Positions 23,125 to 33,713 are shown, numbered from the stretch's first letter. The stretch is 64,000 nucleotides of DNA from Heloderma charlesbogerti (GCA_026122225.1 JANEZZ010003061.1:682001-746000), one strand, 5' to 3'. Made by a program: numbers and translations. Notes: generated from the sequence alone by a model not told the origin.

Positions 23125-23590
23125 TAGGGGTGTGCATGCCCTGCTTTGGTGCTTCACACAGGAGGCTGCTCTGGTTTGGGCAAGGCCCACTTTGCTTTGG
23201 ATCAAAAGTCCAGGCTCACCTCAGTTTTCCAAAGCTTCAGCTGTCCCCTAATTGAACGATGGTATGACAGCTACTAGTGTCAGTGCAAGTAGGGAGTGCT
23301 GTGAAGGTATCGAGGCCTTGATATGTGTCTTCAGAGCAGTCCCTGCTTGCACCAACAGCAGCAGCTGTCATATAATCACTCAGTAGAAGGGGAAAGAGGG
23401 GCAGTGACTGCTCTGAAGGCATGCTTTGGAGCTTTGATAAATGCCCTGGTTTCTTAGGAAGCTCTGAAGCAAGTCTGAAGCTTCAGGATTAGTCTGCTTC
23501 AAGGAGATTCGAATGCTAATGAAGCAGCCTCCTTTGGTTTGGTATCTGAGCTTCATCCCAGATGGATGCACAGCTGTAATGCTAAGGCAC
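23125..23590. mobile_element. Possible hAT-like MITE, degenerate
   Basis: Begins taggggtgtgcatgccctgc, a hAT-type terminus; repeated tgctttggag / agcttcag strings occur through the block. The expected opposite end is only suggested by gatggatgcacagctg. Weak. Confidence 0.3.
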
Positions 23591-23960
23591 ATTCATTGTA
23601 TATATTTGCTGTTAACTTTGCAATTCCATTTTTCTCAAGGCAGCATCTCTAATATAATGAAACTAGCTGTAAAAACCATGACACCCCCACCCCACACACA
23701 CATAACAAATTGCCCACTTTCTTCAATTTCTGGACCCAGGTTTTATAATAATTATCATGTTGTGATCCTTTTGAAGTTTGCCTCTGCTAGGTTTGTGCCA
23801 GATTTCCCATGTGATCTGAATCATCAAATACTGTAGTCTTTGGCATGTCTTGGGTGCTCAGCAAGATATATCTCTCTCATGGGGGAACTTACTGAAATAT
23901 CCCCATGTAGTTCAGTGTTGGGCTCAGGTTAGCCAATGTGTGCATGCCCTCCCGTTTAAT
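23591..23960. other. Unassigned sequence
   Basis: No feature recognised. Confidence 0.5.
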
Positions 23961-24350
23961 AGTCATAGGAAGCTGCCTTATGCAGAGTTGGACCATTGGT
24001 CCATCTAGATTAGTATTAGGTGATATCCAGTGTTGCACAAACAGACTTCCTCTCATGCAATGGATCTTTCCTTTCATCTTTTCCTCCCTGCAGCACCCCC
24101 CTGCTCCCCAAAGTCTGCTCTGGAGGGTCCCCCTCTAGAACAGATTTTGGGAGGACATGGGGGATTGCAGGGGGGAGGGTGAATACGTTCCACTCATCCG
24201 TTGGTGGATGGATACTGTCTCCACTGACTGGCATCTCCTGAATTGCAGACTGGAGTCTTTCCTAGCCATACCTGAAGATGCTAAGGACGAAGATGCTAAC
24301 CCTAACCCTTTTGCATGCAAAGCATGTGCTCTTGTCACTGAGCTACAGCA
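23961..24350 (-). mobile_element. tRNA-derived SINE, minus strand, expanded in the middle
   Basis: The low end, agtcataggaagctgcctta and ggaccattggtccatctaga, is the 3' part. The high end, ttgcatgcaaagcatgtgct and cactgagctacagcac, is the tRNA-like head. About 390 bases against roughly 190-200 for the other copies; the excess (about 24050-24210, including paired cctccctgcagc/ggggattgcagg strings) looks like a second insertion that I could not name. Confidence 0.7.
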
Positions 24351-25708
24351 CTTCCCATTCTTCTCTGTTGTCTTAGGAAAAGGGTAAAGGGTAACTTGAA
24401 GATGATGGCACTCTTGTGCAGCCACATTCAAGATGTATATGGAGAGTTATGATAACAGGGCACATCGATTGTGAAAGTTATTGGCAGCCCTTAGCACATC
24501 AAAATGAGGGTTAGCATATGGAGGTTGTTTATAATCTTACAAAATCTGCAACTTGCAGGTGTAGTGAAGGTGGTGCGGGAGTAACTTATGTGGAGCCAGG
24601 CCTTGGAGAACAAGCCCTTCAGTTTTTAACATCAAGAGATTTGAGGCTCATCCAACCATTGTAATGGTGTAGTATTTAATAGGCACACCACATATTCCAT
24701 CTGAAGGGCAGTATGCTACATTTTAAGTACCACCCAGCTGGCTAGCAGGCTGAATTAATAATACATCTGTGAGATCTTTTAAAAGGCGTTTCATAAAAAA
24801 GCAGACTTGAATGGATGAAATCCTTTAAGAATGCTATTTATATAAGAATGCCTTTTCTAACTGTTCAGATGACCTCTTTAGGAATGTAAAATTATCTGTC
24901 ATACAGGCATGGGGCCTGAAACAAATAACCAGTTGCTATTCTACTAAGATATGACACAAGCATTTTTCTTTTTCTTTGCCATGTTGGTGTTTTATAGCAG
25001 GTAAGTATTAGAATCAATTGTGTTGCTTTATTTTGTCAGCTGGCATATGGTATTTGCAGGCTTTAAATTGGTTTAAAACTTAGATCCTCAGCTGTACAGA
25101 TAGCTAAATCTGATTATTCAATGATCTGGCTTTCCCCATAAGATAGCAGAATTAAGTTAGACAGTGTGTTTTATTGCAACATGCATTCAGATGGCATTGG
25201 TGTATCCCTTAATAAAGATTTTGGGAAACAAACTTTGTGGGATTAAGTGGTGTTAGTGAGGTTTGTCTGTTCCAGTAGATTGACATGGTAAGGCTCTGTA
25301 AGTCTGTTGCTTTAAAGTATGGGAGAGACCTGAGGTGGGGGCTGGGGACAGGAAAGCCTTTGGCAATGTTATTTCTCTTAGAGCAGAATTGGCTTTTAGA
25401 ATAATCACACAGAATTTTTTTTATGTGGATATTAAATCCGTAGGAGTCAGGGCTGTAGCCAAATATAGTAACATGTTTATTAAAAAAAAAGTTTGCTGAA
25501 ATATGCATGGTTATCCTTTCCCTAGGAAGACAATTCAGGAACTAGTAGGTGCATATAGGATTGCAGCCTTAGACAGGATCCAATCCTATGTGTATATGAA
25601 AGGCCCCTGAAATGAGGCCTTGTCACTACTTTCCCTTCGAAACATAGGTCCTGAAGTCATAACAGTAGGTTGAATTCCAACATGGAGCAAACCAAGGTAT
25701 ATTGAGGA
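24351..25708. other. Unassigned sequence
   Basis: No recognised family. The minus frame 25209-25508 (99 codons) has no motif. Confidence 0.5.
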
Positions 25709-25900
25709 AGGGCCCATAGTATGAGAGTTCCTGCTTTGCCTACAGAAGGTCCCAGTTAATTCCCCAGCCTCTCTAGGTAGGGTTAGGAAAGAATCCTGCC
25801 TGAAACCCTGGAGACCTGCTGCCAGTCAGTGTTGACAGTACTGGGCTAGATGGGCTAGATGAGATCTGACCTCAGTATAAGGCAGCCTCTGTTCCTATGT
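25709..25900 (+). mobile_element. tRNA-derived SINE
   Basis: Head aagggcccatagtatgagag with agaaggtcccagttaattcc as degenerate B box; body aagaatcctgcctgaaaccc, tggagacctgctgccagtca, gtactgggctagatgg, and 3' end ctcagtataaggcagcctct. A 10-base duplication (ctagatgggctagatgag) is internal to this copy. Confidence 0.85.
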
Positions 25901-26190
25901 GCAAGCCACTTTTCTAGGATGGCATCCTCTGAAGATGGGAGCTACATGTGCAGGGCAGATCATGTGGGTATATCATGCAACACAATGATGAGCAGGAAAC
26001 CAAACCCAGATTTGGGAACAGGGACTTTGCAGTGGCAGTCAGGAAAGCAAATCTCAAAATGACTTGTTCCCTCAACATGGTTTCTGACTTCCTTGACTGG
26101 GAGGAGGGATAAATTTCCACTGGCAACAAATAACATACAAATACTTGCAAAATATGAACTGCATTGATTAGTGACTTATAATGTCGTCCT
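25901..26190. other. Unassigned sequence
   Basis: No recognisable feature; flank of the BovB insertion. Confidence 0.5.
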
Positions 26191-29100
26191 ATAGTTGTTA
26201 TGCCCCTTCATGGATCACTGCCTTGTTGTGGCGAAGGGGCTTGTGTAACTCAGTGAAGCCATAAGCTATGCCGTGCAGGGCCACCCAAGACGGACAGGTC
26301 ATGGCAGAGAGTTCTGACAAAATGTGGTCCACTGGAGAAGGAAATGGCAACCCACTCCAGTATTCTTGCCAAGAAAACCCCATGGAACGTATCACAAGGC
26401 TAAAAGATATGACGCCGGAAGATGAGCCCCTCAGGTCGGAAGGTGTCCAATATGCTACTGGGGAAGAGCAGAGGGTATTTCCAAGTAGCGCCAGAAAGAG
26501 TGAAGCGGCTGGACCAAAGCCGAAAGGACACTCAGCTGTGGATGTGTCTGGCGGTGAAAAGAAAATCCGATGTTGTAAAGAACAATATTGTTTAGGAACC
26601 TGGAATGTCAGATCAATGAATCAAGGTAAGCTGGAGGTGGTCAAACATGAGATGGCAAGATTGAACATCGACATCTTGGGAATCAGCGAATTAAAATGGA
26701 CAGGCATGGGCGAATTTAATTCAGGTGACCATCATATCTACTATTGTGGGCAAGAATCCCTTAGAAGAAATGGAGTAGCAATCATAGTCAACAAAAGGGT
26801 GGGAAAAGCAGTACTGGGGTACAATCTTAAAAATGATAGAATGATCTCAGTACGAATCCAAGGCAAACCATTCAACATCACAGTAATTCAAGTCTATGCC
26901 CCAACCACTGAGGCCGAAGAAGCTGAGGTTGATCGGTTCTATGAAGACCTACAACACCTTCTAGAACTAACACCAAAAAAAGATGTCCTCTTCATCATAG
27001 GGGATTGGAATGCTAAAGTAGGAAGTCAAGAAATCACCGGGATAACAGGCAGGCATGGCCTTGGTGTACAAAATGAAGCAGGACAAAAGCTAATAGAGTT
27101 TTGCCAAGAGAACACGCTGATCATAGCAAACACTCTTTTCCAACAGCACAAGAGGCGACTCTACACATGGACGTCACCAGATGGTCAATATCGAAATCAG
27201 ATTGATTATGTCCTTTGCAGCCAAAGATGGAGAAGCTCCATACAGTCAGTAAAAACAAGACCTGGAGCTGACTGTGGCTCAGATCATGAGCTGCTTCTTG
27301 CAAAATTTCGGCTTAAATTGAAGAACGTCGGGAAAACCACTAAACCATTCAGGTATGACCTAAATCATATCCCTGATGAATATACAGTGGAGGTGAGGAA
27401 TAGATTTCAGGGATTAGACCTGATAGACAGAGTGCCTGAGGAACTATGGACGGAGGTCCGTAACATTGTTCAGGAGGCAGCAACAAAATCCATCCCAAAG
27501 AAAAAGAAATGCAAGAAAGCCAAGTGGCTGTCTGATGAGGCTTTACAAGTAGCTCACGAAAGAAGGGAAGTGAAAAGCAAGGGAGAACGGGGAAGATATA
27601 CCCAACTGAATGCAGAGTTCCAGAGAATAGCAAGGAGAGACAAGAAGGCCTTCTTAAATGAACAATGCAAAGAAATCGAGGAAAACAACAGAATGGGAAA
27701 GACTAGAGATCTCTTCAAGAAAATTGGAGATCTCAAGGGAACGTTTTGTGCAAAGACGGGCATGATCAAGGACAAAGAAGGCAGGGACCTAACAGAAGCA
27801 GATGAGATTAAGAAGAGGTGGCAAGAATACACAGAAGAACTATACAGGAAAGATCTGAATGTCCCTGATAGCCATGATAGTGCGGTCACTGAACTTGAGC
27901 CGGACATCCTAGAGAGTGAAGTCAAGTGGGCCTTAGGAAGCATTAGTAACAACAAAGCTAGCAGAGATGACAGTATTCCAGCCGAGCTATTTAAAATCCT
28001 AAAAGATGATGGTGTTAAAGTGCTGCATTCAATATGCCAACAAATTTGGTACACTCAACAGTGGCCACAAGACTGGAAAAGGTCAGTTTACATTCCAATT
28101 CCAAAGAAGGGCAACGCCAAAGAGTGTTCAAACTACCGCACAATTGCGCTCATTTCACATGCCAGCAAGGTGATGCTCAAAATCCTACAAGCTAGGCTTC
28201 AGCAGTATGCGAACCGAGAACTACCGGAAGTACAAGCTGGGTTTCGAAGAGGCAGAGGAACTAGAGATCAAATCGCCAACATTCGCTGCATCATGGAGAA
28301 AGCAAGAGAATTCCAGAAAAACGTCTATTTCTGCTTCATTGACTACGCTAAAGCCTTTGATTGTGTGGATCACAACAAACTGTGGCAAATTCTTAAAGTG
28401 ATGGGAGTACCAGACCACCTTACCTGTCTCCTGAGAAACCTGTACGAGGGTCAAGAAGCAACAGTAAGAACCAGACATGGAACAACCGATTGGTTCAAAA
28501 TTGGGAAAGGAGTACGACAAGGCTGCATATTGTCACCCTGCTTATTTAACTTATATGCAGAGTACATCATGAGAAATGCCGGGTTGGATGAATCAGAGGT
28601 CGGAATTAAGATTGCTGGGAGAATTATCAACAACCTCCGATATGCAGACGATACCACCCTAATGGCAGAAAGCGAAGAGGATCTCAAGAGCCTCTTGTTG
28701 AGGGTGAAAGAGGAGAGTGCAAAAGCTGGTTTGAGACTCAACATTAAAAAAACTAAGATCATGGCATCTGGCCCCATCACTTCCTGGCATATAGAAGGGG
28801 AAGAAATGGAAGCAGTGACAGATTTTACTTTCTTGGGCTCCAAGATCACCGCAGACGGTGACTGTAGCCATGAAATTAAAAGACGCTTGCTCCTTGGGAG
28901 GAAAGCTATGGCCAACCTAGACAGCATAGTAAGAAGCAGAGACATCACCTTGCCGACAAAGGTCCGTCTAATCAAAGCTATGGTTTTCCCAGTAGTAATG
29001 TATGGCTGTGAGAGCTGGACTATAAGGAAGGCTGAGCGCCGAAGAATTGATGCTTTCGAACTGTGGTGCTGGAGAAGACTCTTACGAGTCCCCTGGACTG

Positions 29101-29432
29101 CAAGGAGGTCAAATCAGTCCATCCTAAAGGAAATCAACCCTGAGTGCTCATTGGAAGGACAGATAATGAAGCTGAAGCTCCAATATTTTGGCCACCTAAT
29201 GCGAAGAGAAAACTCCCTGGAAAAGACCCTGATGCTGGGAAAGACTGAAGGCAAAAGGAGAAGGGGACGGCAGAGGATGAGATGGCTAGATAGCATCACG
29301 AATGCAATGAATATGAACTTGAGCACGCTCCGGGAGAGAGCGCAGGACAGGAAGGCCTGGCGTGCTATGGTCCATGGGGTCACGAAGAGTCGGACATGAC
29401 TGAACGACTGAACAACAACAATAGTTGTTATG
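26191..29432 (+). mobile_element. BovB: Full-length RTE-BovB LINE with perfect 12-bp target site duplications
   Basis: The element proper is 26203-29420 (3,218 bp), the usual full length for BovB. It is bordered by atagttgttatg at 26191-26202 and 29421-29432. The 5' part contains ggagaaggaaatggcaaccc and actccagtattcttgcc, a signature shared with ruminant BovB-derived repeats. The 3' end is gtcggacatgactgaacgac followed by an (AAC)n tail rather than poly(A). The duplications show target-primed insertion. The perfect duplications and unbroken coding frame indicate a young copy. BovB is the family known for repeated horizontal transfer among squamates, ruminants and others. Confidence 0.97.
26268..29399 (+). 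CDS. BovB endonuclease-reverse transcriptase polyprotein
   Basis: A single uninterrupted frame of 1,043 codons. Residues 1-100 are a poorly conserved leader; the first ATG is used by default and translation may begin further in. The apurinic-type endonuclease occupies about 105-340: LGTWNVRSM, ISELKWTG, VIQVYAPTT, FIIGDWNAKVG and the catalytic GSDHELLLAKF. The reverse transcriptase follows at about 520-830: IPIPKKGN with SNYRTIALIS, motif A CFIDYAKAFDCVDH, motif B GVRQGCILSPCLFNLY, catalytic RYADDTTLMAE, then GLRLNIKKTKIM. The C-terminal part has MYGCESWTIRKAE and a basic RRRGRQRMRWLDS. The enzyme nicks target DNA and reverse-transcribes its own RNA there. All catalytic residues I can check are present. 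The stop is a TGA where the two shorter copies at 8148 and 46995 have CGA, which removes four terminal residues. One odd site is ASRDDSIPAE near residue 565, where RT-family proteins usually have a glycine after the aspartate. Confidence 0.96.
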   Translation: MPCRATQDGQVMAESSDKMWSTGEGNGNPLQYSCQENPMERITRLKDMTPEDEPLRSEGVQYATGEEQRVFPSSARKSEAAGPKPKGHSAVDVSGGEKKIRCCKEQYCLGTWNVRSMNQGKLEVVKHEMARLNIDILGISELKWTGMGEFNSGDHHIYYCGQESLRRNGVAIIVNKRVGKAVLGYNLKNDRMISVRIQGKPFNITVIQVYAPTTEAEEAEVDRFYEDLQHLLELTPKKDVLFIIGDWNAKVGSQEITGITGRHGLGVQNEAGQKLIEFCQENTLIIANTLFQQHKRRLYTWTSPDGQYRNQIDYVLCSQRWRSSIQSVKTRPGADCGSDHELLLAKFRLKLKNVGKTTKPFRYDLNHIPDEYTVEVRNRFQGLDLIDRVPEELWTEVRNIVQEAATKSIPKKKKCKKAKWLSDEALQVAHERREVKSKGERGRYTQLNAEFQRIARRDKKAFLNEQCKEIEENNRMGKTRDLFKKIGDLKGTFCAKTGMIKDKEGRDLTEADEIKKRWQEYTEELYRKDLNVPDSHDSAVTELEPDILESEVKWALGSISNNKASRDDSIPAELFKILKDDGVKVLHSICQQIWYTQQWPQDWKRSVYIPIPKKGNAKECSNYRTIALISHASKVMLKILQARLQQYANRELPEVQAGFRRGRGTRDQIANIRCIMEKAREFQKNVYFCFIDYAKAFDCVDHNKLWQILKVMGVPDHLTCLLRNLYEGQEATVRTRHGTTDWFKIGKGVRQGCILSPCLFNLYAEYIMRNAGLDESEVGIKIAGRIINNLRYADDTTLMAESEEDLKSLLLRVKEESAKAGLRLNIKKTKIMASGPITSWHIEGEEMEAVTDFTFLGSKITADGDCSHEIKRRLLLGRKAMANLDSIVRSRDITLPTKVRLIKAMVFPVVMYGCESWTIRKAERRRIDAFELWCWRRLLRVPWTARRSNQSILKEINPECSLEGQIMKLKLQYFGHLMRRENSLEKTLMLGKTEGKRRRGRQRMRWLDSITNAMNMNLSTLRERAQDRKAWRAMVHGVTKSRT

Positions 29433-30926
29433 GAAACTTACATGTGATGGTAATAGAAAAATCTTCTGAATCTTATTTGATCAGACTATGTCTTTTAGAG
29501 TAATCTAGTTTGTTTGTTTTACATGATTTTGTGTTGGAATGATACATATTGGAATGGTAGATTTATATTTTTATAGGATTTCTGGCATATTCCATCATTA
29601 AGACATGGGAAGGATACCATTTAAAAATCCTGCAGAATAAAATGAAAACACAGGTTTCAAGCATAGACAGCTGGAAAAGCACTAACTCCTTACAAGGATA
29701 CAAATTTTATTTATATATCTATATAGAAATATAGTAGAGCAAGTGGGTAAGTAGAATTAATTATTTCTAAGATCAGGTTCCAGAATAACTTGCTGCCAAA
29801 CTGACAATCTGCATATTCCGCCCACATGCTGATTGTCAAACACAGATATGTGGAAACAAAAGGACAGAAGCTGGTAGAAATTCTGCTCTTACACCGTACA
29901 TGCAAAGCTAGTGTTCTTAAGCTTCAGTGCTATTTGTGGTTCTTTCCTCCAGATAAACGGCATCTAGCCTTTCTATGCACCATTTATAATCCCAACTGGA
30001 ATGCTTTATCAGAATTATTTTTTACAATAAATTAAAACTATGTACCATGACAAGTTTATAGTTCCAAGGAGGCAACTCAGGTGCAAAGGGAGATGGAGGT
30101 TGGGACATTGTTTTGGTTGGCAGCAATGCGTCTGCTTAGTCTTTTCATGTAATGAATCTCACTGATCTGGATAAAGTACAAAACAAGGCAAGTAACATTT
30201 TCATGGGATTGGTGCATCTTTCCTGTGCAGAAAATCCAAAGACAAATAAATGAGAAGGCATCCCAAGGTATACTTGTGATAGAGGAAAGCACTTCTTTGC
30301 ACAGTGCCTCATTAACTTATGGAAATAATTACCCAAAGCTGTGCTGCTGACTGAGATTTTAAAATAATTAGGCAAAGATTAGGCAAAAGTATTGTTATAG
30401 CAATAGATATTGGCCATTGTAAATAAATTAAACCTCCATGTGTAGAGGCAGTATACATATGAGTAGTGGATGCTGGGGATGAATAGCAAGCTACAGCCAG
30501 CCAAGGTTTGGTAGCTGGAAGTAGACTGATGGTGCGTCTTTGACTTTTGGTGATTTGCAGACAGCAGACTGTCCGCTTATATATTTGGGAACATTTCACT
30601 AGGTGGAGTTGACTCCAGCCTGTGGCAGACTTGTCCCATACTTGATGTCGTGCCTTCCCCTGATGCTGCCGTTTGAGGAAATGTAGCAGCCATATTGGGG
30701 GTCAGACTAAGTAGCCTCATGCAGTCTCATGCTTCATGTTCTTGCTGAGCTCTTGCTCTCTGAAGTATATGTTTGTAAGATGACAAGACACAGGAATTTC
30801 TTACCTTGTCAACAAAGGCTAAGGTCATAGTGATATGTATATCATGTTCTCTGCTGTTCTCTGCTTATTATGGCTACCCTATAACCCATTTCTTGTATTA
30901 TAAACAATGGTACTAGGAGAAGAAAT
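29433..30926. other. Unassigned AT-rich sequence
   Basis: About 1.5 kb in which I recognise no repeat, RNA or exon. Confidence 0.5.
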
Positions 30927-31127
30927 GTTGAGGACTGCAACCCCACACGGGAGGGAGAGGAGGAGCCGTTTCCTATGTGTCACAGTATCTATAAAAACAA
31001 TGTGCTGATGTAAATCAGGGCATTTGGCTCTTTGGAAGTGATTCCAGCCATAAAGCCCGCATGTTAAATAAAGAAAAACTCTTTTTCCTTCACTCCGCGG
31101 TCTCTCTGACTCTGAGTTCTGCAACAG
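30927..31127 (+). promoter_or_regulatory. Possible short LTR-like block (TATA box and AATAAA)
   Basis: Contains tctataaaaacaatg (TATA-like) and, about 85 bases on, gttaaataaagaaaaactc, followed by ctctctgactctgagttctg. The start tgttgagg and end tgcaaca give TG...CA borders. No target duplication or primer-binding site is convincing, so the LTR call is tentative. Confidence 0.25.
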
Positions 31128-31182
31128 AAGAATCTGATTCAAAGATAGAAGAATGTGATTTAGGGATCATCAACGTATGGAA

Positions 31183-31796
31183 TGTCAGGGTGCTGGGAGT
31201 TCATTTCTGCCTGGTTTCACAGAAGAATGCAGTCAGGGGGAGGCAGCTACTCCTTCTCAACTACAGCCAGAGCTGGCCTTGGAAAAAGCACCCAAGTCCT
31301 CACAGTCTGGGGAGCATTCTTGGATAAGGGACCAAGAGGCAGACTCAGCCCAGGAAAAGGCATGCCCAAGGATGTCTCCTAGGCAGTATCAGCAGTGAAA
31401 AGGCAAGAGGAAAAATGCCCCATTAGATGGAATTCTCAACTCTAGGCTAAGATTTCTCATAGGGCTAGATTGAAAATAAGGAACTCTGGTTGCCCACCCC
31501 TGAATAATTGCTGGTGCAGAGGCAAAAAAGTTTGTGAATACAACATTGCTGGTACCGGACACTTCTTATCTTGGACTGCTCATGAACCCTGAACTATTGC
31601 AAGCCCTGAATCCCATGTCTTTGGATCCTGTATTGGAATATACTGCTGGACTTTAATCCCTCTTTCTGGATCCTGTTTGGATTATCTAAGTTTATTTGAA
31701 CTTGGGCTCACTAAGGACTCTGAGCTGTGGAATCATGTGGGGGGGGGGCTGTTTTTGTGTCCTGCTGTAATAAAGGAGTACACTGTTTCTTTAACA
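31183..31796 (+). mobile_element. Probable solo LTR
   Basis: Begins TGTCAGGGTGCTGG and ends TCTTTAACA; an AATAAA lies about 30 bases before the end (gtaataaaggagtacactg). A G10-type homopolymer occurs at about 31740. The TGTCAGGGT start is shared with the LTR at 62759. Flanking 5-mers (tggaa, tgagc) do not match, so borders are provisional. Confidence 0.4.
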
Positions 31797-32173
31797 TGAG
31801 CATTGTTGTCTTCGTTGAGCAATATGGTGCATGTGCCAATCTGTGTAGAAGACCCATATTTCTTCAATATATCAAGAACTAGGTTTTAAGAAGCCAGACG
31901 ACATGAGCACTGCTATAGCATTTACTTTAGTAATGTAGCATCGTCCATCATTCGGCCTGTAGATTGCAAGGGGTCAGTAATACATTTTGGTTTCTAAGTT
32001 GGTCATCTTGGACCCATTTGTGGCTAATAACACTCTCTCTGATGTAGTTGGTCTGTGAACATAATCCTCCATAGTAGGATGTGAAGGTCTGAGGCCAATC
32101 AGAGGTAAGGGAAAAATAGTCAGGCTTGGAAGCCTGTTTTTTTTTGTTGGGAGGAGGTATCCCTAAGAGGAGG
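31797..32173. other. Unassigned sequence
   Basis: No feature recognised. Confidence 0.5.
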
Positions 32174-32223
32174 AGTTTCATTTCCCCAGTTAGGTTTCAG
32201 TTTCATTTCTCCAGTTAAGTTTC
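32174..32223. repeat. Two-copy tandem repeat, 25-bp unit
   Basis: Two copies of agtttcatttyyccagttar, each completed by gtttc, differing at two positions. They lie about 50 bases upstream of a TATA-like ggtataaaaagag (32270), in front of an A/G-rich stretch. No transcript can be shown. Confidence 0.85.
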
Positions 32224-32410
32224 AGTTTTTCAGGTTTGAAACAGTACTTTCAGTTTTGAGGGAGGAGGGTATAAAAAGAGTGAGAGAGACATTAAGAGCA
32301 GAGAGAGGAAAACCAGAGCCTGAAGAAAGAGCAGGAAGAAGCAGCCTGGAGAAGTCTTAAGTTCAGCTAGGGTAAAGGAACTTGCGTTTTGCAACTTTTT
32401 TTTTCTCTTA

Positions 32411-32874
32411 GGGTGCAATACTATGGCTGCTAGACAGCAGCTAGATGACCATAGGATAATTCAGTTTTCGGGAACTGACTTCGGAGCCAGCACTCCAAGA
32501 TGGGTTCCCAGAAAACCGCCTCCCTGCCCCTGCCTCCTCTTAAGAGGTACGGTTGTTCCTCTTAAGAAGAGCTCCGCGCTCATAAGAGTAGCATGGACGG
32601 GGGGAAAAGAGGGCATTCCTGGGGGCAGGGAGGGGAGGCGATAGTGGAAGCATTGTTATGATGCTTCCTATGTGCCATCCATCCTCCCACCCCCTGCTCT
32701 GACCTGCTCCGGCTAGACAACTGAAATTGGCCATCTAGCCACTAATTCCGGGCAGCCGGAGCATGGAGGAGAAGACACCCCCCCCCCGTGCTCTGCCTGG
32801 CCTGCATTGGATAGTTGGTCGCCTCCAAGTTCAGAGGCAGCTGATTATCCCCATTGGATTGCATCCTCCACACC
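32411..32874. mobile_element. MITE-like element with gggtgcaat ends
   Basis: Starts agggtgcaatactatgg and ends ttggattgcatcctcc, inverted ends of the same type as 35366-35466. The interior contains ctcttaagaggtac / gttcctcttaagaag and ggctagacaactgaaattgg. A second copy is cut by the left edge of the window (1-286). No coding content. Confidence 0.5.
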
Positions 32875-33677
32875 TTTTGTATCACTCAGTTCTATTATGT
32901 AAATACTTTTAGTTGTGATTTGCTTGCTTTAATTTACCAGTAAACTGTTGTGGTTAAACCCTGTGTCTAGAGTGTCAGTCACCCAGGTCTACAGACTAAA
33001 CTCCAGGTTACTGGAAAGGGGAAGGTAAAAGAAGGAAGGTAGGACTCTTAAGGATGCAAGAGATCTTTAAGGAGTTGCTCGGGGGGTCCAGGTCATAAGG
33101 CCGGAACCCTGGCATAGACATTGCTGCATTTTGGGTGAACGTTCAGGGGACTGGCCAAGAAGCAAGACCTCCTTTGTTTCCAGGCAGGTACTTTTCAGCT
33201 GTGCATGCCTTATAAGATATGACCAGGTATCCCCATCACTCTTTAAACAGACCAACCTCCTCAGTATCATCATCAGTCCTTTAGAACTCTTCCTTTTATT
33301 CCCTCTTTTTTGCACCTCCTTCACTTACTTTGGAAAATTCATTCATAGAGAACCCTGGAGACTCATTAGGAAATGAAAGCTTTGAAAATTTCCTGAGTTT
33401 GAATAGCAGCCCAACTGAGTGAGATCAGCAAATAAACATTTGTTGCTGCTCTTGCATTTACTGATATTTTAATAATACATTACTGTCAATGATGCTGGCT
33501 TCCTGCTGCAATTTTCTTACTTGATTGTACATCTGTTTCCAAGCACCTTTGTAATTCCCCCTTCTTGAGAGTGAGTGAGTCTAGATCCATACGCTTCTTC
33601 AAAAACATTGGTTGAAAAGCAATATAAATGCCCAAACAACTATAAATTGTCAAACAAGTAAATTATTCAATTTGTCT
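32875..33677. other. Unassigned sequence
   Basis: Nothing recognised; the last part (33530-33640) vaguely resembles a LINE 3' UTR (aaaagcaatataaatgcc). Confidence 0.45.
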
Positions 33678-33713
33678 AGCTATAAGATGTTGTCAAGAAA
33701 ACATCTTATAGCT
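33678..33713. repeat. Perfect 14-bp hairpin
   Basis: agctataagatgtt and aacatcttatagct are exact reverse complements separated by eight bases (gtcaagaa). Not followed by a T run and with no gene upstream, so not a terminator. Confidence 0.9.

Noticed and set aside
27554..28975. Minus-strand frames of 166 and 174 codons within BovB
   Set aside because: Antisense shadows of the BovB RT; Leu/Ser-rich as expected from reverse reading of Lys/Glu codons.
26268..29399. Retroviral pol gene
   Set aside because: The endonuclease is of the apurinic type, there is no protease, RNase H or integrase motif, no LTRs, and the ends are those of a BovB LINE.
33678..33713. Rho-independent terminator
   Set aside because: No T run, no upstream gene, eukaryotic context.
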